A stretch of 64,000 nt of DNA, taken from NCBI GenBank assembly GCA_963669155.1, contig OZ022577.1:33673850-33737849 (forward strand), given 5' to 3'. Below the pieces are notes generated by a model that was not told the origin of the DNA, made no database searches, and saw only the letters and a list, made by a program, of their open reading frames with translations. Within the stretch, counting starts at the first letter, position 1. Every line of letters begins with the position of its first letter. The DNA is from Arbacia lixula (taxonomy: Eukaryota; Echinodermata; Echinoidea; Arbacioida; Arbaciidae). Both the position numbers and the translations under genes were made by a program. This document shows, piece after piece, positions 1 to 17,865 of this stretch.

Positions 1-3000
1 TAGTGAAAGGGAATGAGAGCGAAAGAGAGAGAGATACAGAAGTTTTATTATAGAAATTTTAATGTTCTTGACTCCTCCCACCCTCCGTGCCCATTTTGCT
101 TGCTTCATTTCAATGGCAATTCATATGGAAATATAGAAATCTGAACATTTCTTTTTATTTTGGATTCTGTTGATTCCTCTTCTGAATAAACAAATATATT
201 TCTGAGTTTGCAGACATGAAATAATAATCCATCCAATTTAATTTAGATACTGTTTCTTACAATGTTTATCTCACAGCTAATAATAACTTGATTAACCATG
301 AATAAAACAAACAAGCAGATGATCAAATGACAGAATTTGGAATTTAAACATAATGCAAGCTACTTTATAATATAAATCATGCTATAATAAAAAGGTATTT
401 GACACAAATACATATATATATATACATATTTGCTGATTAAAAATGTGAGAAATGTCAATTTTTTTTCCAGATTGTGATGATTAATCAATATTAGCATTGA
501 GACATAATATATTTATATTTTCAATTTACATATTAAATTTAAAATTGGCAAACTTTATAATGTAAGGGTTGGTAGTAGTAAAGATTATGGGACATGTAAT
601 CAATGGAGTGCTGTTCTGATTTCAGGAAATGCAAAAAAAAAATCAAAACATTTTTAATAATTAGATAAAAATTTGGAAGATAAAGGCAGAAGAGTTCTGC
701 TGTGATCACAGCCCATAATGATTACCACTAATATCCAATATTTTTATTTTACAGTTTGGAAGACTTACTGAAATGAAACAGGTTCAAAGGGAACAGGCAG
801 GAGGTAGACGAGGAAAGAAATGAGTGGCCCAAGTACTGCTACTCCCAGACAGAAGGGTTGACAACCCAACGACCTTGATGCCAAAGAAAAAAAAGCAAAT
901 AAAACAGAAGACCGTTTCCTCTGTGTTGATGGTTTGCAACATTCATGAAATTCTCTCCATTTTGATTTTGCACACATGTGTACCTGGCTATGGTTTATGA
1001 TACAGACAATATTGCATTACGTGCTCTATAGCATGAATTCCTTTTATTTGGCTTGTTAGTGTAGGTGTTGCAACACACAATCACCTCAACCACGATTCAT
1101 CTTTTGTGATGAGCCACTTTTGTATGAAATCTACCGGGAATTCATTATAAAAATGCATTTTTTAAGGGAAATCATAAAGTTTAGCAGGCTAGGTAGTAAT
1201 CATGACTATGATTGCACATGCATGCATACACACAAACACATGCACAAACGCCTGCAAATACACACACATCATCACACATCTAAGGCATACCATCAGTGAG
1301 AATGAACTACTGAGAATGAGAAATACAGCAATTCAAATAAATGCCGTAACAAAAGTGAATACTTACATCTCCACTGCACCTAACTTTAGTTGTGATGACA
1401 GTGTAGACTCAAGGAAAACTATGCACTTTGCGAGAAAGAAGAAACTAGAAACAAGCGTTGACTCTGACCTACCAGCAAAACTGCATCAGTTCTGGCTATG
1501 TAAAGAGCCAATTAAGTCAATATATTATAGTATTATAGAATGTGCAGGTATGCCTGGACTACACATTCTATGAATCACTTTCCCTTCAGCTTTCAAAGAT
1601 TCCTTCACTGTCTCTTTTGTCTACATATTGTTTGGTTACGAGTATGGCAATTAACAAGTCAGTATTGGGATCGGACAAAAGACATTCCAAGATAAATGGA
1701 AATGAATGAATGCTCATGGAAATTGCATTTATTTATTTACAAAGGACCACAACAATAATGCGAAGTCCCCCTCTGCATTTTTATGTAACCATCACTTCTT
1801 TTGGTTTTTATTTTTAAAATTCCTCTCATTTTCTCCATACCTATCCACAGGTGTTCGCATAACACTGATTTCTTTATTGTATTATTTCTCTATTCTCTAC
1901 CCCCCCAACCCCTTTTTCACACTAGGATGTTTTTTAGGGTTATCAGACGTCTTATGGACAATGGACAATAGACATGCATTCGAAAAATCATAAATACTAT
2001 AAAGCTACTCGAGGGGATCTACAGACTAAAATATATTTTGTATTTATCCAAGCATGCAAAATGATGGCAGGAAAATGCAGCTGTGATGTCACTATTACTG
2101 CTCTCCTCACATCATACAAACATATCGTAAAATAGTGGCTGCCTAACTTTTTCGGTGCGATGGATAACTGCCTCCATCCCCCCCCCTCCCCCCCCCCCCC
2201 CCTCCCCCCCCCTCCCCCCCCTCCCCCCCCCCTCCCCCCCTCCCCCCCCTCCCCCCCCTCCCCCCCCTCCCCCCCCCCCCCCCGCAAGAAAACATGTGCT
2301 TCAATGATTAACTTTGATTCAATTTCTTCTTCACCTTAAATCTTTCCCAAAGATATCTATCTTCAAAATCGCTCAATGTCTTCTTGAAACCTTTTTTGGT
2401 CTGCTTCTATCAAGAGCAAATTTATTTTTGGACGGACTTTCCCCCTTGAAGAAAAAAAATGAAAATGACTTTGTTCAACTGTATAAAATATTTATTTACA
2501 CAAATATATCTAAATCAAACAAGAAGATATTTGACATGAAAATGCGCACAACATAAAATCCTTGTATGTAAACAATACCAAAACGGTATAGCTACCTTTT
2601 GTTTACTGTTTCTGTATAGCTATATGACAAAAATCAGAGTGTGAACGCTGATAAACTATACATCATATAACGAAACATAGGACTGGGCATCGTTTCGAAC
2701 TGGAACGGTATAAAAAATCATGCTTAATCTCGATGCACCATGTGTGTGGACATGACTAATTATACGTTATATAACCGGGCGGAGCTTAGCGTGACTGCTC
2801 ACGCAAAAGACCCGGTCATCTCAAAGTACTGCATGCTCACCGAAGATAGGCACGACCCTGTTCACGATACAATGATTCTTTATCGAGTTTCGGTATTTTT
2901 CGCGTTATACACTGATTCTTTACAGGACATATAGCTGTACCATTTCCGTATATAGCTATACAATGATTTTTTTTGCATGTGGACACAGAGTTACTCATTA

Positions 3001-3006
3001 TCATTA
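1..3006. other. Intergenic DNA, no recognised gene
   Basis: AT-rich sequence with short open frames (1202-1573 plus, 765-977 minus, 1706-1993 plus) that show no domain, codon bias or splice context I recognise. Contains the C tract at 2177-2283. Nothing else is supported. Confidence 0.6.
2177..2283 (+). repeat. C-rich low-complexity tract
   Basis: About 100 bp of C7-C14 runs broken by single T. It produces a spurious Gly-rich minus-strand frame. Confidence 0.95.
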
Positions 3007-6000
3007 GGGTCAATCCCACGTGAAATCAACCAATTTTCAGACGATTTGTAACCCGACCCCTTCAATTTTCTTCAAACTCGCACCAAATGTTCCCCCAAGT
3101 GTCTGACGGAAGATTCTGAAATATTTTGCCCCCAAGGTCAAATGGTTGCTAAGATACGGCCTCCCTTAGCAACCAATGCGTGATCGAACAACTGAGTTTA
3201 AATAAAATTTGCCATTTTTGATTGACCGCTGCAGCCAAATTAGATGAGTTACATAGCTCATTTCCAGTAAATTGAAAGAACGTTATAGTCTTAACATGCA
3301 CAATGTATTTTGGTGCCGATCGGACCACCCATTCTTATGCATGACGTCAAGGAAAATGGTCTTAAGCGTAAATGGCAATGTGTTCGGGTGCATGTTTGGA
3401 AGCTGATAACTTTAAAACTCAATTAGTTTAGAACTCACTATTTTGCAGATATGTTAGTCGTTTACTAGCTCTACCCACCTACCAAAAATTAATCAAAAAA
3501 CATGCATCGTTTTCTCGTAGAGCGCCCTCAAAGTTTGATTTTTTTAAAAAGTTGCCAAGTTCAAGGTCTCAAATCACCACTCGTCCCATTGAGGATCGAC
3601 ACCAATTTTTGTGTGTTGATAGACTTTTACCTATATTTTTATAGGATACCTAAACACTTTTGTGACCGAAATGTTAAATAGCTGATTTAAGCATTTGAAA
3701 ATGGTTGTAAACACCCCAAAATCTATGTAAAATGACACATTGGATTTTAAGCACATTTCAAATTGTGATAACTCAGAGATGAAAAGCCAAAATACAATGA
3801 TATCTTCTGTGATAATAGTCTGTTATTAGTACTAAAAGAATATACATCACAAATATTTTTGTTTTTTTTTGTCAATGACCTCAAAAAAGCGCCTGAAAAT
3901 CACAAGAAACAATAAATCAGTCAATTCCCCGTAACCATGGTACCATAATGGTGTTAATGTGTGTTTACATTGATTTCTAATTGTGTGTCATTTCAGTACT
4001 AATGATGACTTTAAGCTGATAACTGCATATCATGTTTTAATATATATTTTCTTTTAGCTACACATAATAGCTTAAGTCATGTTTATATCTATTGACCTTG
4101 ACACCATTCTGAAAGAGCTGTATAAGCCTAAAAATTAGCATATATTCTCAACACCAGTGAGCTTTACATCACATTTCAAAATAATTTTCCTCTCGCACAG
4201 AATGCCTGATCATGTCGATATATGCAGTATTGGTAGTCTGGAATTAGTATATAGAGGATCTAGTATTATTTGATTTGCCTAAAATGACAATGACCTTGAA
4301 AATACATCTGGAAATCATAACAAAAGCAACAATGATTCAAATTTCCAATAATAGAATGTGGACACCGGCTTTGAGTTGAGTGCCATTTTAATATGAATAC
4401 TGACTTAAGTTTGATAATTGTAAATCTGTTGCCCTTTTTGTTCCATTTTGAGCTGCAAATAATATTTAAAGTAAAAATAACATTGACCTTGACATAAATG
4501 TAAGATTAGTCGTAAATGTCTCCAACTGAGCATAGTCACAACATATATGAGTTTTACACTTTTATTTGTAGCTTAAAATGGAAGAAAATGGAACATGATT
4601 AACAATTATCGGCTTTAAATTCACTATTGATATTAAAATGACACATTTTTTTTTATTGAAAGTCTTTGTAAAATGCCTTACAATAGAACTATTGATTTTT
4701 TGTGATTTTTCAGCTGTATTTTCAAGGTCATTGTTATGTTAAATAAACTAGATAATACTATATACTCTAAACACTTATCAAAGTATACCACCACTGCAAA
4801 TATCGACATGATCAGGCATTCTGTCTGAGAGAAAAATTATTTTGAAATATGATGTAAAGCTCACCAGTGTTGAGAATATGCTAAGTTTTAGGCTTATACA
4901 GCTCTTTTAGAATGGTGTCAAGGTCAATAGATATGAACATGACTTAAGATATTATGTGTAGCTAAAAGAAAATATATATTAAAACATGATATGCAGTTAT
5001 CAGCTTTAAGTCACCATTAGTACTGAAATGACACACATTTAGAAATCAATGTAAACACACATTAACACCATTATGGTAACCATGGTTACGGGAAATTGAC
5101 TGATTTATTGTTTCTTGTGATTTTCAGGCGCTTTTTTGAGGTCATTGACAAAAAAACAAAAATATTTGTGATGTATATTCTTTTAGTACTAATAACAGAC
5201 TATTATCACAGAAGATATCATTGTATTTTGGCTTTTCATCTCTGAGTTTTCACAATTTGAAATGTGCTTAAAATCCAATGTGTCATTTTACATAGATTTT
5301 GGGGTGTTTACAACCATTTTCAAATGCTTAAATCAGCTATTTAACATTTCGGTCACAAAAGTGTTTAGGTATCCTATAAAAATATAGGTAAAAGTCTATC
5401 AACACACAAAAATTGGTGTCGATCCTCAATGGGACGAGTGGTGATTTGAGACCTTGAACTTGGCAACTTTTTAAAAAAATCAAACTTTGAGGGCGCTCTA
5501 CGAGAAAACGATGCATGTTTTTTGATCAATTTTTGGTAGGTGGGTAGAGCTAGTAAACGACTACATATCTGCAAAATAGTGAGTTCTAAACTAATTGAGT
5601 TTTAAAGTTATCAGCTTCCAAACATGCACCCGAACACATTGCCATTTACGCTTAAGACCATTTTCCTTGACGTCATGCGTAAGAATGGGTGGTCCGATCG
5701 GCATTAAAATACACTGTGCATGTTAAGACTATAACGTTCTTTCAATTTACAGGAAATGAGCAATGTAACTGATCTAATTTGGCTGCAGCGGTCAATCAAA
5801 AATAGCAAATTTTATTTAAACTCAGTTGTTCGATCACGCATTGGTTGCTAAGGGAGGCCGTATCTTAGCAACCATTTGACCTTGGGGCAAAATATTTCAG
5901 AATCTTCCGTCAGACACTTGGGGGAACATTTGGTGCGAGTTTGAAGAAAATTGAAGGGGGTCGGGTTAACACCATTGGTTGATTTCACGTGGATTGACCC
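3007..6000. repeat. ~3.0 kb imperfect palindrome (giant foldback element)
   Basis: The sequence from 3007 (GGGTCAATCCCACGTGAAAT) reappears as its reverse complement ending at 6000 (ATTTCACGTGGATTGACCC). The arms can be followed continuously to about 4465 on the left and 4560 on the right, leaving a loop near 100 bp. Arm identity looks high at the ends and lower towards the centre. Within each arm two diverged ~350 bp subunits seem to follow each other (both with TGATAA...GCTG/CACAAATAA and CATTGACCTTGACA). No coding capacity or terminal duplication is evident. Confidence 0.88.
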
Positions 6001-7534
6001 ATTACACTTTGTGTTTTTTATGTTTTTCAGGTGGCATGAGCTAAGCATAGTAGCTATTCAAAAGACAAAAAGGCCGAGCAACATTGTATAACAAAGCACA
6101 TATGTTTCATTATGGTAAGTCACAGACAAAAATAGAGTTTGAAATATAATGCTGTACATGACATGTCTACTTATTTATAGTATATATCAGTAAGAAACAA
6201 CACTTTGTAATAATACAAGACGAAAACAAAACATATCTGTACTAAGTATGCAATACAGCGATGCAAAGAAACAACTTTTTAAAGCTCTAAAATACAAGGT
6301 TTTGACAATCAAAACACAAAATTTGGGCCCAAAACATCTTCATCCACACTGTGGTACACACAATAATGCTTTCCCCTGAGAAACATGTGGTACTTGGACG
6401 CTGGAGCTGCAGAAATATATCAGTCTTCTTGGCAGGCTGCTTCTTAGTACAGATGAAGATTAATTTAACAATGCATTAGTGATACATGTACATGTTCTGG
6501 TTTACTCTAAGACACACCAATGTCTTTCTTTTCTTTTAAGAAGCACTCATGATCAAGAACATAAATATCTATGTATTGTTTTACTCTTAGATACATCAAT
6601 GTCTTTCTTGATTGATTTATCAAAGAAAGCATATTGGTGTTGGTATTGGTATATTTCTTTATGGCACATAAACTTCTTTTTCTTTCTCAATTTTTTAAAG
6701 GGACTGGAAAGCATATTCTCTACCGGCAAGTTCTTGAACGTAAATACTTCGCTTTAACATTCATGAAAGAGGGGCATTGATATAGCAAAGCCTTTGACAT
6801 TCAAGCAAGAATGACATTGATGTGTCATAAAAAAAAGATAAATGCATCCTTGATTTTGAATAGCTCACTTTAAATTTCAAGAAAGAAAGACACTGATGCA
6901 TCTTAAAGTAACACAAAACATGTCAGTATACTTTGATTGATATATGACACAGCTAAAGTCAGAACCTGTATAAAGAATTACAGGTAAAGATTAACCAAGT
7001 AAACTTTCACAATAATACAGTTTATCCATATAAAGTAATACATGTATTCACAGATGTTGCGCTCACCTTACAGTACAAAGATGATTTTCATTTGAAATAT
7101 ACAACTTTTTACATGCATGGTTCAACAGCTGAGCCATGAAATATAAAGGTTTAACTATGGAAAGTAATGATTGTACAGGCTCCTCAAAGTTTTAGTCATG
7201 ATATTTCACTGTATTGAATCAAATGTTGGGCACAATGGTTGTCTTTCCAAAGAAGTATTATGTGTATGTCGGCTTCATTGGCAACTTCAACACAAATGGG
7301 TAAATTTCAAGTTTGGGATGAGGCCATGTAACACAAGCAACCACCATTCATTCATTTTATCCTTATCATTGCTTTCATTGAATATTATTGATGGTGAAGG
7401 AAGTATATATTCCATTTATTCCTGACACACAATCAAAACATCAGTTGGTTACTCACATGACATGGCCTCAGCTAGAAATGGAATCGCCCAAATACCGTCA
7501 TATACACACACTCTTCTTGTGCATGTTCACCGAG
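6001..7534. other. Intergenic DNA, no recognised gene
   Basis: Between the giant palindrome and the first TTAA MITE. Near 6490-6910 imperfect repeats of a GACATTGATGTATC/AAGAAAGACATTGATG word and its complement recur. No coding sequence is supported. Confidence 0.5.
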
Positions 7535-7765
7535 TTAAAGGGCATATACTGTACTGGGAAGGCAAAAAGCCTTCAAAATGTAATTGTTAGCAATCTTCTT
7601 GCCGATGGTCTTAAATTCATGTATTGTCTATTTTAGAAGCTTGCTGAAAGTTATTTGCCCTCAAATGATCCACATATGGAGTAATTAATGATTAATGATT
7701 AAATCCTCAAAATGTTTGGCCCAAACATTTTGAGGATTTGTGATTTAATCACTCATTGTTGTTTC
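7535..7765. mobile_element. TTAA-flanked foldback MITE, copy 1 (truncated)
   Basis: Starts TTAA then AGGGCATATACTGTACTGGG at 7539 and runs past the central hairpin (ATCCTCAAAATGTTTGGCCC...) but lacks the right half. Same family as 7935-8299. Confidence 0.75.
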
Positions 7766-7934
7766 TGTGTGCCAACTGTTATGGCAAACTGGAAACAAAC
7801 AAACAAACAGAAATAAGGCATGCCATCCTATAGGCAACCTATAAAAGTTGGAACAATGAGGGCGCTGTCACTGAAAACTATTGTTATGCAGAATGATACC
7901 CAACTTCCCCCCTAAACCTCCAAAGCAAGTTTAA

Positions 7935-8299
7935 AGGGCATATACTGTACTGGGAAGGCAAAAAAGCCTTCAAAAGGTAATTGTTAGCAATCTTCTTGCC
8001 AATGGTCTTAAATTGATGTATTGTCCACTTTAGAAGCCCACTGAAATTTATTTGCCCTCAAATGATCTACATTTGGAGTAATGAGTGATTAAATCACAAA
8101 TCCTCAAAATGTTCGGCCCGAACATTTTGAGGATTTAATCATTAATCATTGATTACTCCAAATATGGATCATTTGAGGGCAAATAAATTTCAGCAAGTTT
8201 CTAAAATGGACAATACATGAATTTAAGACCATTGGCAAGAAGATTGCTAACAATTACATTTTGAAGGCTTTTTTGCCTTCCCAGTACAGTATATGCCCT
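7935..8299. mobile_element. TTAA-flanked foldback MITE, copy 2 (365 bp, complete)
   Basis: A near-perfect palindrome from AGGGCATATACTGTACTGGG to its complement, flanked on both sides by TTAA (7931-7934 and 8300-8303). It interrupts another repeat, of which an uninterrupted relative exists at ~52340-52440. TTAA target duplication is typical of piggyBac-type transposition, though the terminal bases are not the usual CCC. Confidence 0.85.
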
Positions 8300-8744
8300 T
8301 TAAATAAAATCGGATAAGAAATGTGGCCAATAGATCACATACCAAAAATTTGACATGGCACCCAAGTCGGAACACAAAACACATTCCCTCCATTTCTTTC
8401 ATTACCAGAAAAGGGGGGATGAACAGCCCGTGGCCAGCTCTACAACTAATTGTCAAAAAGGCAAGGTTTGCTAAAGGAGAGACCCATTAATTTCTGTAAC
8501 ACCATAATGACATCCGGACTTCATATGACTGGCATTTGTTTTGTCATCGGGATCCTGACAATATGAATCCTACTTAATAGAACAATATCTATGAAAATGC
8601 TCCTTTCACCATATGCTTCATCTACAACTCTGCTTGTTTGGGGCATTATTTGTTGTTGCTGTGCTTCCCTGGTTATGCAGTGGCATCTGGTTCCATCCCT
8701 CCATCTCCTCAAGAGTCAATTCTTTTTAGTTTTCATGCTGCATT

Positions 8745-15365
<6,621 letters not shown>

Positions 15366-15526
15366 GACTGCTGCAGCTAGGATGTAGATTTACAGTTGAA
15401 AGTAAGAGTAAGTACAGTAGCTGAAGAATTTGTTGAAATTTGTGAGAGCTAATGTGGAAAAATGATCCAGGCTTGCATTTAACTCAACTTATATTTTAAA
15501 TCCTACATTGACTGTTAAACCTCGCC

Positions 15527-16690
15527 ATGGGCCTACGAGACAAGCAACAGATTGACACAATCCTTCTGGACTTCTCGAAGGCCTTTGACCGCGTCCCACA
15601 TGAGCGACTTCTCTTGAAACTCAATCATTATGGTATCAGAGGACAGCTTCTCTCTTGGATCCGAGACTTTCTGTCAGGGCGAACACAACATGTCGTGCTG
15701 GACAGGGAAAAGAGCGGCGTCACCTGTCACATCAGGTGTGTCCCTGGGCACAGTCCTAGGACCACTATTTTTGGTCTTTATAAATGACCTACCCGAATGC
15801 GTTTCCTTATCCATACACCTCTGCAACGACGATGCCCTCTTGTACAGAGCCATTGAATCAAGCAGCGAAATTGATGCTCTTCATAGGGACCTTATCAAAG
15901 TCCAGGAATGGGAGAGGAAGTGGCTGATGTCCTTCAATGCTGACAAGTGTGAAGTGCTGACAATTTCCAACAAGAAGAAGACCATCATTGGAATTACCCC
16001 ATATTCCATCCATGGGAGCAGTCTTGGTGTTGTAAAGGAAGCCAAGTATCTAGGGCGTCACTCTGAATCACCAACTCAGCTGAAAACCCCACGTCCACAA
16101 CATCTGCAAGAAAAGAAATAACACCCTAGGCTTTCTGCAATGCAACCTAAGGAAACATCCTTCCAACATCAAAGAACAGGCCTATAAAACATACAATTGT
16201 CCAATACTTGATTGTTACTCATCAGCATGGAACGCCCCACACCAAGGAACAGATATTGAAGATTGACACAGTTCAACAATGAGCTGACTTACTACCGACA
16301 TACAAGCAGTGTCAACGAGATGCTAGCTACCCTCAAGTGGCAGAATCTTAATGAGTGTAGAGCCCACAGCAAGGTCATCGAGCTTTATAGGATCATGAAC
16401 GGTCTTGTTGCCATTCCTGCCACTCCGCCATACCTTGGACCAGACTTAACCAGAGGCCATCACCAACAACTTAGACAACATTGCAGAATCCCGTCCTACC
16501 AACAAAGCTCTTTCCCCCAAGTGTTGTCTGCATCTGGAATGCTCTACTCTAGTACTAGCCTCGGTGGTGTCAGCGCAGTCTCTCGAGACCTTTGGGAGTC
16601 GCCTGAACCTAGCTACCCTTTGATGATCCTCTTGTACAAGAGATTTTTTTTAATCACACAATTTAGTTACCCGGTAGTCCGCACTTTACA
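15527..16690 (+). pseudogene. Decayed non-LTR retrotransposon (LINE) reverse transcriptase fragment
   Basis: The plus strand encodes LDFSKAFDRVPHERLLLKL and then, after a frame change near 15730-15780, GVSLGTVLGPLFLVFINDLP, a CNDDALLY palm motif with both catalytic aspartates, and FNADKCEVLTIS. A further block (16263-16600) with SVNEMLATLKWQNLNECR and LYRIMNGLV is the C-terminal tail typical of CR1/jockey-type LINEs. It is 5'-truncated, frameshifted and interrupted by stops, and lies antisense in the first intron of RAD51. The clade is not resolved. Confidence 0.88.
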
Positions 16691-16900
16691 CTGTTTCCGT
16701 GACCGTGCACCTTTTGGAGTTTTGCAACATTACACCTATACTCTACCAGAGGGATGTATGATGTGGGGCCATTTTCACCGCACATATGATTTGAGACGAA
16801 AGCAAAAATGCATTTTAATATACTCTTACACTGAATCAAACTTACTTTGATGAAAATACTAAAACATTTTGAGTAAACACTTCATAACATACGCTACAGT

Positions 16901-17100
16901 CTACAGCTCAAAGAAATTGGCACACGTAAAGCAAGGAAAAGGGGAGAAAGTGAAGGAGCCACAGTTTGAACTGCGGTAAATTTTGTCCAGTTCAGCATGA
17001 AACATGATGCATTTTAGGCTAAAGCATCATGTTTCATGCTGAACAAAATATACAGTGGTTTAAACTTCGGCTCCTTTCCTTTCCCTTTTTACCATAGACC
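16901..17100. mobile_element. Foldback family B, copy 1
   Basis: Begins CTACAGCTCAAAGAAATTGG, then a purine tract, the phrase TTTGTCCAGTTCAGCATGAA, a hairpin turn, and the mirrored arm ending in pyrimidines (CTCCTTTCCTTTCCC). Lies in RAD51 intron 1 near the putative first exon. Confidence 0.7.
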
Positions 17101-17468
17101 GAAAAATCAGTCTCTGTACGACATTGGATCCGCCGAGATTGCATCTGGCTTCTCAGAGTCTGAGCTGAACGCCCGAATAAATATGCTTACGGCCGACTTG
17201 GTGATCTGGCAGTCACAGAGTGCCACCTCAAAATGAAGTGGAGTTGGCGTATATTTCATGCAAAACTGAGCCTTTTCTTCCACATTTCAATCGAATCTGT
17301 GTTATATGTTTCTTATAAAAATTAGCCAATGCCATCACCTCTACTTTTTTTTGTCAACTGTGATCTTACCTCTCTTTCTCGAAAATTTTCCAAACGACGA
17401 TATACAACTGCCAGCAAATAATTTGTACAGCGCGCGCTCATTATGTACCCGTGAAGGCTTGACTTTAC

Positions 17469-17865
17469 CTTCTGCTTCCGGGTAATTCAACTACAAAGTG
17501 AGCGCACAAGAATATTGGAGAACAAAATACAAGGGTTATTGTACAATTATTAGACTGAATTAACGAAGTAAAATTACAATGGGTATATAGGCATATCCCA
17601 TATCCTTGTTTATATTATTATTTATAGATGTGTACGTAAGAACTACATGCAGACTAGTCATACCCCGGGGTCATACCCCCTTTTTTATTAATGGAGTGAT
17701 CACGGTCGTAGCGACCCCCCCCCCCCCCCCGGCCCGGCCCCCGTATATTCGTACCACCTTGTAGTGAAAGCGCGCCTGTCATACATACAGCGCACGTACG
17801 TAGACTGATGTAGTTCAATATCCTTTTGTTCTCAATAAAATCTCAGCTCGACACGACCGATTACG
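17469..17865. promoter_or_regulatory. Shared head-to-head promoter region of RAD51 and NANP
   Basis: About 400 bp separates a strong minus-strand splice donor (AAG|GTAAAG, exon edge at 17469), which I read as the end of the RAD51 non-coding first exon, from the NANP start codon at 17866. The matching acceptor lies just upstream of the RAD51 ATG (exon resumes at 15370, leaving 5 nt of leader before the ATG). The region holds a TTCCGGG ETS-like motif at ~17477, GCGC-rich stretches and a homopolymeric C run at ~17717-17732. No TATA box is convincing for either gene. The non-coding exon and the transcription start sites are inferred, not proven. Confidence 0.55.

Noticed and set aside
1202..1573. 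123-codon plus-strand frame with a CA-rich start
   Set aside because: Begins in an ACACAC-rich stretch, shows no domain and has no splice context; treated as chance.
1997..2287. Gly-rich minus-strand frame
   Set aside because: Translation of the C-rich low-complexity tract.
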